Origin: an uncultured bacterium
Lineage (GTDB): Bacteria; Actinomycetota; Coriobacteriia; Coriobacteriales; Atopobiaceae
Reading direction: 5' to 3'
DNA length: 64,000 nucleotides
Assembly: GCA_905214865.1 (NCBI GenBank)
Contig: CAJMNO010000001.1
Span: 1-64,000, forward strand
Part shown: in pieces, positions 53,302 to 60,864 of the stretch
Layout: each line of letters begins with the position of its first letter
How positions within the stretch are numbered: the stretch's first letter is position 1
Notes under the pieces: model-generated
What the model was told of the DNA's origin: nothing
Databases searched by the model: none
What the model saw: only the letters and a program-made list of their open reading frames with translations
Position numbers and translations under genes: made by a program

Positions 53302-53439
53302 CAACAAGCAGTTTAGGTGGAATGGCACCGTCCTTACGCACGCATGGGCAAGACTGATATACAGTGCGTGAGTCTCGGAATCGAAGAATCCGCAGGTAGA
53401 CGGCTTGCATAAACCGTCACCGTCCCAAATTGACCCAAA

Positions 53440-54579
53440 TCAACCCATGTACGGATGCTCCACGTACGCCTGGGCGAGCGGAACAACCAGGTCCGCCACG
53501 TGCGGTCGGTCGTAGTGCCGCCCCGTCACCCCAGGCGCCAGGTGCCCCATGAGACGCTCCGCCACCGACGCGTCAAGGCCGAGCGTGTACGCCATGGTCG
53601 TCCTCCAGGAGGAGCGCAGCGTCTGCGGCGGCAGGTAGCGCAGCCCCGCGCCCTCCACGACCCGGCGCCAGATGCGTATCAGGCGCGACGTGCCCATGCA
53701 CTCGGCCCCCTCGCACGAGAGCCAGGCCACGCCCGAGTCGCGGCGCGCCTCCGCTATCTCGCGGAGCCTGCGGGCGGGGGCGCCGGCCACGGCGGCCACC
53801 CTCACGCTCTGCGGGGTCTTGAGCGCCCCGTCCGGGCCGACGCTGCCGTCACGAGCCCCCACGGTGCGCAGGACGCGCACGGTCGCCACGTCCACGCCCC
53901 CGCACTCCCCGCAGACGACGTCCCCAACCATGACGGCGAGGGACTCGCCGACGCGCAGCCCGCCGAACGCCATGAGCAGGAACGCGGCCTCGCAGGGAAT
54001 CCCCCTCAGCGCGCCCCAGACCGCCGCGAGGTCGCCGGTGGTGTAGGAGTCGCGCTCGCGGGGGCGGTCGCGCGGCATGTCGAGCGCCGCCCTGGTCGGG
54101 CTCTGGCCCTCCCACCCGTGGAGCGTGGCGCGGTCGTAGATGGAGGACAGGAGCGTCCTGCAGCCAACGGCGACAGGGCGGGACATCCCGCGCATCCAGT
54201 CCTCGAGCGCCGCCGGAGTGACCTCCGAGAGCCTGCAGGAGCCCCAGCGCGGACCCACGTGCGCCCTCCACGCGCTGTCGCGCTGCCTGCGGGTGTTGCG
54301 GCTCATGGTGCCCTCGGCACACCGCCTGTCGGCCCACTCGACCCACCAGGTGTCGTGCGCCTGCGCGACGGTCGGGTCAACGGAGGCGGTGTCGGCGTCG
54401 TGCTCGACGCGACGCAGGGAGCGGACGTACTCGGCGTCCCTGCGCGTGCCGTACACCTCCTCGGAGATCCTCCTGTAGCCCCTTCCGTCGTGGACGTCGC
54501 CCCAGTAGCGGAGGCGGTAGTGCCCCCTGGCGACGCGGGTCAGGCTCCCCCATGCAGAGCGTGGCATAATGTCAATCAT
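53440..54579 (-). CDS. Phage-type tyrosine integrase
   Basis: 379 residues. A SAM-like N-terminal core-binding domain (about 68-165) precedes the catalytic domain. Active-site residues: Arg209 in FGGLRVGESL, Lys254 in LKTPQS, Arg322 in PPQTLRSSW, His346 in LMGHLAPGVTGRHYDR and nucleophile Tyr356. The box II His normally three before Arg322 is Gln319. CGECGG around 224 could be part of a small zinc site but lacks further cysteines. It lies at the left edge of the element, next to the probable attL. Confidence 0.92.
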   Translation of the reverse strand: MIDIMPRSAWGSLTRVARGHYRLRYWGDVHDGRGYRRISEEVYGTRRDAEYVRSLRRVEHDADTASVDPTVAQAHDTWWVEWADRRCAEGTMSRNTRRQRDSAWRAHVGPRWGSCRLSEVTPAALEDWMRGMSRPVAVGCRTLLSSIYDRATLHGWEGQSPTRAALDMPRDRPRERDSYTTGDLAAVWGALRGIPCEAAFLLMAFGGLRVGESLAVMVGDVVCGECGGVDVATVRVLRTVGARDGSVGPDGALKTPQSVRVAAVAGAPARRLREIAEARRDSGVAWLSCEGAECMGTSRLIRIWRRVVEGAGLRYLPPQTLRSSWRTTMAYTLGLDASVAERLMGHLAPGVTGRHYDRPHVADLVVPLAQAYVEHPYMG

Positions 54580-54604
54580 CCGCCTCTCGGTAGTCGCGGA
54601 GCTT

Positions 54605-54642
54605 CCCCCACGGGTCCTGGCCGACCCGTGGGGGCCTTTTTT
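54605..54642 (+). terminator. Terminator facing rightward between integrase and repressor genes
   Basis: Perfect 11-bp stem CCCCCACGGGT/ACCCGTGGGGG followed by CC and six T on the plus strand. Both flanking genes are on the minus strand, so it would stop rightward read-through from the host side into the repressor gene, antisense to it. Confidence 0.85.
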
Positions 54643-54646
54643 GTGC

Positions 54647-55294
54647 CTAGATCTCGAAGTCGAAGGGCACCGAGTACCAGACCACCTCCCCGATGATCGT
54701 GATGGTCTGGGTCCCCTCCACGGTCCTGTCGTAGACCATCGGGTGGAATGTCGGGTCGGTCGAGTCTGGGTCGAGCTCGAGCCCGTTCTCGAGGACGCGC
54801 ACGCGCTTCACCGTGGCGGAGTCGCCGTTGACGCACACGGCGTAGACGTGCCCTCCCGATATCGGGTCGCGCATCTCAGGGTCCACGAGGGCGAGCGCGC
54901 CGTTCGGCAGGACCCGGTTCATGCTCTCGCCCTCGACCTCGAGGTAGAAGGCCCTGGGATGCCTGTCGAGCATGCGGGACGGGCACGGGAAGCCGTAGTC
55001 GCCCTCCTCCATCTCGAGAGGTGTCCCGGCGGCGATGTGGCCGTAGACGCGCAGCTCGACGCTGGAGAAGTCGCCGTCGTCCTCGGCCCTCGCCTCGCGG
55101 GTGGAGAAGAGCGCCGTCACGGGCACCCCGAAGAGGCGGGCGACTTCCTTCACGCGGTCGTACTTAGGGAGCGTGCCCCTGGACTCCCATGCGGCGACGG
55201 CACCGTTTGTCACGCCGACCATCTCCGCGAACTCCCTCTGCGACCAACCCTTCGAGGCCCTGAGCCTCGCGATGTTGTCACCGAAAGTGCTCAT
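54647..55294 (-). CDS. Prophage S24-type repressor (CI/LexA-like)
   Basis: 215 residues. N-terminal XRE helix-turn-helix (IARLRASKGWSQREFAEMVGVTNGAVAAWE). The C-terminal S24 autoprotease has the cleavage pair Ala89-Gly90, Ser124 in EGESMNRVLP and Lys163 in GDSATVKRV. DNA damage would trigger self-cleavage and prophage induction. The start at 55294 has GGAGG 9 nt upstream; 16 further residues in frame lack one. It is divergent from the Cro-like gene. Confidence 0.92.
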   Translation of the reverse strand: MSTFGDNIARLRASKGWSQREFAEMVGVTNGAVAAWESRGTLPKYDRVKEVARLFGVPVTALFSTREARAEDDGDFSSVELRVYGHIAAGTPLEMEEGDYGFPCPSRMLDRHPRAFYLEVEGESMNRVLPNGALALVDPEMRDPISGGHVYAVCVNGDSATVKRVRVLENGLELDPDSTDPTFHPMVYDRTVEGTQTITIIGEVVWYSVPFDFEI

Positions 55295-55318
55295 AGAAAA
55301 TCGCCTCCATGACCTCAT

Positions 55319-55403
55319 GCTCAATGCAGTTGAGCACATCATACTTGGTTGGCAAAAAATAGTTAGAAGAAAGCGTTGACACTTAATAAGTTATAGCTAA
55401 TAT
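55319..55403. promoter_or_regulatory. Divergent early control region of the prophage
   Basis: A rightward promoter TTGACA (55376-55381) and TAATAT (55398-55403) with a 16-nt spacer precedes the Cro-like gene. A 6-bp dyad GCTCAATGCAGTTGAGC at 55319-55335 is a candidate repressor operator, and CTTAAT/ATTAAG arms lie at 55382 and 55421. Confidence 0.6.
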
Positions 55404-55444
55404 CTGAATTGCTAAAAGTAATTAAGCGCATGGGGAGGTGAGAC

Positions 55445-55645
55445 ATGGACGGCATGAAGATGCGCGAGCTTCGCAAGGCGTCCGGGAAGACGCTGCGGGA
55501 GGTCTCCATCGAGAGCGACGTCACCGAGGCGCAGATCCTGAACATCGAGAACGGGAGCACGAGGGAGCCGAGGATAACGACCCTCGTCGCGATAGCGCGC
55601 GCGATCGGGTGCAAGGTGGGCGACTTCCTGGACGAGGACGAGTAG
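55445..55645 (+). CDS. Cro-like XRE-family regulator
   Basis: 66 residues, essentially a single XRE helix-turn-helix: MRELRKASGKTLREVSIESDVTEAQILNIENG and LVAIARAIGCKVGDFL. GGGGAGG precedes the ATG. First gene rightward from the divergent promoter. Confidence 0.85.
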   Translation: MDGMKMRELRKASGKTLREVSIESDVTEAQILNIENGSTREPRITTLVAIARAIGCKVGDFLDEDE

Positions 55646-55711
55646 CCGCGAGAAGAGAGCGGCCCCCATGGGGGGCATCCCACGAGGGCCATGGCACGAA
55701 AGGAGATTCGA

Positions 55712-55987
55712 ATGCCACGCACAGACGATAGCAGAGACGAGGTGCGCAGGGCCTACCTGATCGGAATGGTCACCGGGCTTGGCATCTCGCGCAACGGGAC
55801 GCTCGGAGCCGAGGGCGAGGAGCTCGCGAGGGTCTGCGACAGGATCTACCGCGAGCACATGGCGGGGCTGCTCACAGCCTGGTCGGAGGTCGTGCGCGAG
55901 AGCACAGACGACCTCGCGGACGCCCTGACGTTCGAGACGGACCTGCGCGGGCTGCTCGGCGCCCTGGGGGTCGGTCGCGATGAGTAG
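55712..55987 (+). CDS. Hypothetical prophage protein
   Basis: 91 residues from the ATG at 55712, which has AAAGGAG upstream. Charged and helical, with no recognised domain. The stop overlaps the start of the next small ORF. Confidence 0.65.
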   Translation: MPRTDDSRDEVRRAYLIGMVTGLGISRNGTLGAEGEELARVCDRIYREHMAGLLTAWSEVVRESTDDLADALTFETDLRGLLGALGVGRDE

Positions 55988-56129
55988 GCGCGACAGCTGG
56001 TGGAGGGCCTACGACGAGTACGGCCAGTGGGGATTCACCGACCGCGGGGCCTACCTCGCGATGGCGGCGATGGCGGCGATGCTGCTCCTCGCGGCATGGC
56101 TCGAGGGTGCCCTGGGGTGCCTCGCATGA
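55980..56129 (+). CDS. Small predicted membrane protein of the prophage
   Basis: 49 residues, start overlapping the end of the preceding gene by 8 nt and stop overlapping the next start (ATGA). Tryptophan-rich polar start (MSRRDSWWRAYDEYGQWG) followed by one hydrophobic helix (LAMAAMAAMLLLAAWLEGAL). Overlaps on both sides favour a real gene. Function unknown. Confidence 0.55.
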   Translation: MSRRDSWWRAYDEYGQWGFTDRGAYLAMAAMAAMLLLAAWLEGALGCLA

Positions 56130-56332
56130 GCGGCGGGTACCGGGCGGAGCTCACGTACTCGGTGCGCGAGCTGCACGAGATGACGGGCGTGCCCACGTCG
56201 GTGATCTACCGGGCCATACGCACCGGTCGGCTCGCCGGGAGACCGCTCCCGGGCTTCGCGCGCGGGACGCGGGTCAAGGAGAGCGAGGCCGCGCGCTACT
56301 TCGGATGGGCAAAGAAGGAGGAGGACAAGTGA
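56126..56332 (+). CDS. Excisionase-like/MerR-type HTH protein
   Basis: 68 residues with a helix-turn-helix near YSVRELHEMTGVPTSVIYRAIRTGRLAGRPLP and a short wing, as in phage excisionases and DNA-binding helix_17 proteins. The start overlaps the preceding stop by ATGA; the end overlaps the GTG of the next gene. It may promote excision with the integrase or simply regulate. Confidence 0.7.
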   Translation: MSGGYRAELTYSVRELHEMTGVPTSVIYRAIRTGRLAGRPLPGFARGTRVKESEAARYFGWAKKEEDK

Positions 56333-57666
56333 GCGTCAAGATAGACAGCCTCGAGCTCGAGAACGTGAAGCGCGTCCGCGCGGTCGAGCTCGAACCGTCA
56401 AGGGACGGCCTGACCGTCATAGGCGGGCGCAACGGGCAGGGCAAGACCAGCGTCCTGGACGCGATCATGTGGGGGCTTGGCGGCAACCGCTTCAGGCCCG
56501 ACGAGCCGAACCGCAGGGGCGCGGCGACTCCCGCCCACGTGCGCATCGAGCTCAGCAACGGCCTGGTGGCCGAGCGCAGGGGTCGCTCGGGAGCCCTCCG
56601 CGTGACCGACGAGACGGGGAAGAAGGCGGGGCAGGCGCTGCTGGACGAGTTCGTGAGCCAGCTCGCGCTCGACCTCCCGCGCTTCATGCGCGGGTCGGAC
56701 GCCGAGAAGGCGACCGCGCTCCTGCACACGCTGGGGATAGACGAGCAGCTCGCGGCGCTCGACGGGCAGATCCGCGGGACCTACCAGGACAGGCAGCTCG
56801 CCGGGCGCGACGCCAAGGCCAAGCGCGCCTACGCCGACAGGCTCCCACGACACGACGACGCCCCGGACGAGCCGGTGAGCGTGGCCGACCTCGTGAGGGA
56901 GCAGCAGGGGATACTCGCACGCAACGGAGAGCGCCAGCGCAAGCGCGACCGCGCCACACAGCTGCGCTCGCAGGTCGAGGCCGACAGGGACGAGGTAGAC
57001 GCGAAGCGCGAGTCCGTCGAGGACGCCACGCGCAGGCTCGCGGAGGCAAGGAGGCGCCTTGAGGACGCGAACGCCCGACTCATGCAGGACTCCGCAGACC
57101 TCGAGGACGCCAGCAAGACCGCGTCGCAGCTCGAGGACGAGTCGACGGCCGAGATAGAGGCATCCATCGCGTCGGTCGAGGAGACCAACCGCAAGGTGGC
57201 GGAGAACCGGGAGCAGGTCCGCGCGGCCGAGGCGGCGGCCGAGGCAAAGGCGGGATACGACGAGCTCACGGACAGGCTCGAAGGGCTGCGCGAGCAGCGC
57301 CGCTCGCTCCTCGACGGAGCCCCGCTCCCGCTCGACGGGCTGTCCATCGACGAGGAGGGGCGGCTCACGTACATGGGCCACACCTGGGGCGACATGAGCG
57401 GCTCAGAGCAGCTGCGCGTGGCCACCGCCATCGTCCGCGCGACCAAGCCGGACTGCGGGTTCGTCCTGGTGGACGAGCTCGAGCAGATGGACCCGGAGAC
57501 GCTCGCCGACTTCGGCGCATGGGCGGAGTCAGAGGGGCTCCAGGTCATTGGGACCAGGGTGGCGGCGGACGACACCTGCACCGTCGTCATAGAGGACGGC
57601 ATGGTCGGTGGCGAGCCGGCTGGAGCCGGGGAGCCCGCCGCCAAGCCCGCGTACAAGCCAATCTAG
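56329..57666 (+). CDS. SMC/Rad50-like prophage AAA ATPase
   Basis: 445 residues, GTG start overlapping the preceding stop, AAGGAGGAGG upstream. Walker A GGRNGQGKTSVLDAI at about 28-42. A long coiled coil spans about 190-330 (heptad-like Arg/Glu/Ala runs). ABC-type signature region MSGSEQLRVATAIV, then Walker B FVLVDELEQMD. The layout is that of small SbcC/RecN-like phage ATPases thought to act in recombination or replication. The C-terminal tail is Pro/Ala-rich. Confidence 0.8.
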   Translation: MSVKIDSLELENVKRVRAVELEPSRDGLTVIGGRNGQGKTSVLDAIMWGLGGNRFRPDEPNRRGAATPAHVRIELSNGLVAERRGRSGALRVTDETGKKAGQALLDEFVSQLALDLPRFMRGSDAEKATALLHTLGIDEQLAALDGQIRGTYQDRQLAGRDAKAKRAYADRLPRHDDAPDEPVSVADLVREQQGILARNGERQRKRDRATQLRSQVEADRDEVDAKRESVEDATRRLAEARRRLEDANARLMQDSADLEDASKTASQLEDESTAEIEASIASVEETNRKVAENREQVRAAEAAAEAKAGYDELTDRLEGLREQRRSLLDGAPLPLDGLSIDEEGRLTYMGHTWGDMSGSEQLRVATAIVRATKPDCGFVLVDELEQMDPETLADFGAWAESEGLQVIGTRVAADDTCTVVIEDGMVGGEPAGAGEPAAKPAYKPI

Positions 57667-57677
57667 GAGGGACGCCA

Positions 57678-58766
57678 ATGCCATTCGAGATCACATGCGG
57701 CGTGCGGCGCACGGCGCTCAGGGTCGTGGTCTACGGCCCGGAGGGAATCGGCAAGTCGAGCCTCGCAGCCCAGTTCCCAGACCCGGTCTTCATCGACGTG
57801 GAGGGCGGCACCAACCAGCTCCCCGTCGCAAGACTCCCGAGACCGTCCAGCTGGACGATGCTCCAGCAGGAGGTCGAGGCGGTACGCGCCGGCGAGGTCG
57901 GGTGCTCGACCCTCGTCATAGACACCGCGGACGCGGCGGAGGCGCTCTGCACGCGCGACCTGCTAGCACGGAACGGGAAGGGCTACACCTACCTCGCCGA
58001 GAGCTTCGGCGGGTTCCTCGACCAGCTCGGGCTCGTCGTGGACTGCGGCGTGAACGTGGTAGTTGTGAGCCACGCGATCATGCGAAAGTTCGAGAGGCCG
58101 GACGAGTCGGGGGCCTACGACCGCTTCGAGCTGAAGCTGTCAAAGAAGGTCGCGCCCATGGTCAAGGAGTGGGCCGACATGGTCCTCTTCTGCGACTACA
58201 AGACCTACGTAACCGTGGACAAGAGCGGCAAGGCCAAGGCGAGCGGCGGCACCCGCGTCATCCGCACGACCCACGCGCCCCAGTGGGACGCCAAGAACCG
58301 TTTCAATCTCCCGGACGAGCTGCCGCTCGAGTGGGACTCGATCGCGGCGGTCGTGCCCGACATGAGGGCGGGCGAGGCGGATGGCCCGGACCACGGGCCT
58401 GGGGCGAAGGCGGACGAGGCTGAGCCTGAGCCGGCAGGGCAAAGGCCCAGTCCTGAGGCAAGGCCAAAGCCCAAGCCAAAGCCCAAGAAAGCGGCGAACG
58501 CCGCCGATGACCCGCGGGACTCGTACCCCGAGCGCATGCGGGCGCTGACGGACCTCATGCGGCGCGACGGGGTCACCGACGCCGAGCTCAGGAAGGTGGT
58601 CGCCCACTCCGGGAACTTCCCCGAGTCGTGCCCGGCGACCGACTACGAGCAGGGGTTCGTCGACTACCTCGTGGCTGGATGGGACACCATCCTCGCGCGC
58701 GTCTCGACCATGCGCATCGAGGAGGAGAAGGCGATGGTGCACGAGCCGCTCGAGGTCGGCGAATAG
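57678..58766 (+). CDS. RecA-like AAA_24-type ATPase
   Basis: 362 residues. Walker A YGPEGIGKSSLAAQF at about 18-32; Walker B STLVIDTADAAE; then VVVVSHAIMRKFERP. This matches the AAA_24 family found in phage recombination modules. The C-terminal third is a Pro/Lys-rich linker (PKPKPKPKK) and a small helical domain. It lies between the SMC-like ATPase and DUF669 genes, a recurring trio in phages of Gram-positives. Confidence 0.82.
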   Translation: MPFEITCGVRRTALRVVVYGPEGIGKSSLAAQFPDPVFIDVEGGTNQLPVARLPRPSSWTMLQQEVEAVRAGEVGCSTLVIDTADAAEALCTRDLLARNGKGYTYLAESFGGFLDQLGLVVDCGVNVVVVSHAIMRKFERPDESGAYDRFELKLSKKVAPMVKEWADMVLFCDYKTYVTVDKSGKAKASGGTRVIRTTHAPQWDAKNRFNLPDELPLEWDSIAAVVPDMRAGEADGPDHGPGAKADEAEPEPAGQRPSPEARPKPKPKPKKAANAADDPRDSYPERMRALTDLMRRDGVTDAELRKVVAHSGNFPESCPATDYEQGFVDYLVAGWDTILARVSTMRIEEEKAMVHEPLEVGE

Positions 58767-58803
58767 GAACCAGGCAATCGGCACAGACAAAGGAGCAAAA
58801 CGT

Positions 58804-59253
58804 ATGGCAGACATCAGCAGCGACGCGCTCGGCTGGGACGACGAGGCGCAGGCGGTCGACTCGGAGTACACGATCCTCACGCCGGGCACCTACAGCTACC
58901 GCGTGGACGGGTTCCAGCGCGGCCACTTCGACGGCAGCGACAAGATGGGCGCCTGCCCCATGGCGACGCTGGACCTCGCGTGCGCGAACGCCAGGGGCGA
59001 GCAGTCCACGGTGAGCACGAGGCTCTACCTCTCGAAGAGGCAGATGTGGAAGCTCACGGCCTTCTTCAAGTCGGCGCGGCTCATCCCGCTCGACCTCACG
59101 GACGGGGCGGCCTACAGGATGCCCTGGGACAAGGTGGTCGGCGCGACCGGCGAGGTCGAGATCGCGAACCGCGAGTACAAGGGGCGCACCTACAACGACG
59201 TGAGGCGCTTCGTGGTCCCGGACGCCCCCAAGAAGACCTACGGGGCGCTCTAG
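58804..59253 (+). CDS. DUF669-family phage protein
   Basis: 149 residues; motifs YTILTPGTYSYRVDGFQRG, MWKLTAFFKSARLIP and GEVEIANREYKGRTYNDVRRF fit DUF669, found with phage recombination genes and suspected to bind single-stranded DNA. AAAGGAGC precedes the ATG. One base separates it from the helicase gene. Confidence 0.82.
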   Translation: MADISSDALGWDDEAQAVDSEYTILTPGTYSYRVDGFQRGHFDGSDKMGACPMATLDLACANARGEQSTVSTRLYLSKRQMWKLTAFFKSARLIPLDLTDGAAYRMPWDKVVGATGEVEIANREYKGRTYNDVRRFVVPDAPKKTYGAL

Positions 59254-59254
59254 G

Positions 59255-60835
59255 ATGGGCCTCCGCGACTACCAGGAGCGGGCCGTGGAGGCCGTCTTCC
59301 GCGAGTGGGGGTCCGGCCACCACCGGACCCTGCTCGTCCAGGCGACCGGCACGGGAAAGACCGTCTGCTTCGCCGAGGTCGTGCGCCGCGTCGCGGAGCG
59401 CGGGGGGCGCTCCCTCGTGCTCGCGCACAGGGGCGAGCTGCTTGACCAGGCAGCCGACAAGATCTCGCGCATGACGGGCCTCGCGTGCTCCGTGGAGAGG
59501 GCCGACCAGACCAGCGTGGGCACGTGGAACCGCGTGACCGTGGGCTCCGTCCAGACGCTCATGCGCGAGGACAGGCTCATGGCGCTCCCGCCCGACCGCT
59601 TCGCGTGCGTCGTGGTGGACGAGGCACACCACGCGGTCTCCGACTCGTACAGGCGCATCCTCGGCCACTTCGCGGGCGCCGACGTGCTTGGCGTGACGGC
59701 GACGGCCGACCGCGCCGACAGGCGCGACCTCGGCGAGGTCTTCGACTCCATCGCGTTCGAGTACGGGCTCGCCCAGGCCGTGCGCGACGGGTGGCTCTGC
59801 CACATCGAGGCGCAGACGCTGCCTCTCTCCGTTGACATCTCCGGCGTCTCGACGCAGGCGGGCGACTACGCCGCCGGACAGCTCGGGGACGCGCTCGACC
59901 CATACCTGGACGCCATCGCCGACCAGATGGCCGACGTGTGCCGGGAGCGCCGCACCGTGGTCTTCCTGCCGCTCGTGCGCACCGCCAGGGCCTTCGCCGA
60001 GCGCCTGCGTGCGCGCGGCCTCACGGCCTGCGAGGTCGACGGGCAGAGCGAGGACAGGGACGAGGTGCTCGCCGACTACCAGGCGGGGCGCTACCAGGTG
60101 ATGTGCAACTCGATGCTGCTCACGGAGGGATGGGACTGCCCGGCGGTCGACTGCATCGTGATGCTCCGCCCGACCAAGAGCAGGAGCCTCTATGCCCAGT
60201 GCGTCGGGCGCGGGACCAGGCTCGCCCCGGGCAAGGACCACCTGCTCCTGCTGGACTTCCTCTGGATGACCGGGCGCCACGAGCTGTGCCGGCCCGCCAC
60301 CCTCGTGGCCAAGACCCCCGAGGTCGAGGCGAGGATGACCGAGATCACGCAGGAGGCGGACGGCCCCGTCGACCTCATGGCCGAGGAGGCCACGGCAGCC
60401 GACGACGTGCAGGCGCGGCGCGAGGAGGCACTGGCGGCGGAGCTGGAGCGCCAGCGGCACCGCAAGGCGCGCCTGGTCGACCCGCTCATGTACGAGCTCT
60501 CGATCTGCGACCACGACCTGCAGGACTACGAGCCGAGCTTCGCGTGGGAGATGGAGGATGCGACCGACGCGCAGGCAAAGGCCCTGGAGGGCTGGGGCGT
60601 CGACCCGGTCGGGATGTGCCGCGGCAAGGCGTCGCTCATGCTCGACAGGCTGTCAGCCCGCCGCGAGGCTGGCATGGCCACGCCGAAGCAGGTCCGCATG
60701 CTCGAGCGCAAGGGCTTCAGGCACCCGGGCGAATGGACCTTCGACCAGGCGAGCGCGATGATGGCGCGCCTCGCGAGGAACCGGTGGCGCACGCCCGAGG
60801 GCATAGACCCGGCGACGTACGTCCCCGGACGGTAG
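59255..60835 (+). CDS. Superfamily 2 DEAH-box helicase
   Basis: 526 residues. Motif I ATGTGKTVCF at about 28-37, motif II VVVDEAHHA, motif III VTATADR, motif VI QCVGRGTRL. The C-terminal 150 residues are charged and helical, without a recognised domain. Similar phage helicases accompany DUF669 proteins and primase-helicases. Predicted role is unwinding at the phage replication or recombination site. Confidence 0.88.
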   Translation: MGLRDYQERAVEAVFREWGSGHHRTLLVQATGTGKTVCFAEVVRRVAERGGRSLVLAHRGELLDQAADKISRMTGLACSVERADQTSVGTWNRVTVGSVQTLMREDRLMALPPDRFACVVVDEAHHAVSDSYRRILGHFAGADVLGVTATADRADRRDLGEVFDSIAFEYGLAQAVRDGWLCHIEAQTLPLSVDISGVSTQAGDYAAGQLGDALDPYLDAIADQMADVCRERRTVVFLPLVRTARAFAERLRARGLTACEVDGQSEDRDEVLADYQAGRYQVMCNSMLLTEGWDCPAVDCIVMLRPTKSRSLYAQCVGRGTRLAPGKDHLLLLDFLWMTGRHELCRPATLVAKTPEVEARMTEITQEADGPVDLMAEEATAADDVQARREEALAAELERQRHRKARLVDPLMYELSICDHDLQDYEPSFAWEMEDATDAQAKALEGWGVDPVGMCRGKASLMLDRLSARREAGMATPKQVRMLERKGFRHPGEWTFDQASAMMARLARNRWRTPEGIDPATYVPGR

Positions 60836-60864
60836 ACGAAACGGATTTGGGGGGGTGATGCGCG

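Noticed and set aside
53350..53440. Possible tRNA or tmRNA 3' end as the prophage attachment site
   Set aside because: GGAATCGAAGAATCC looks T-arm-like, but no acceptor stem, anticodon arm or CCA end can be built around it.
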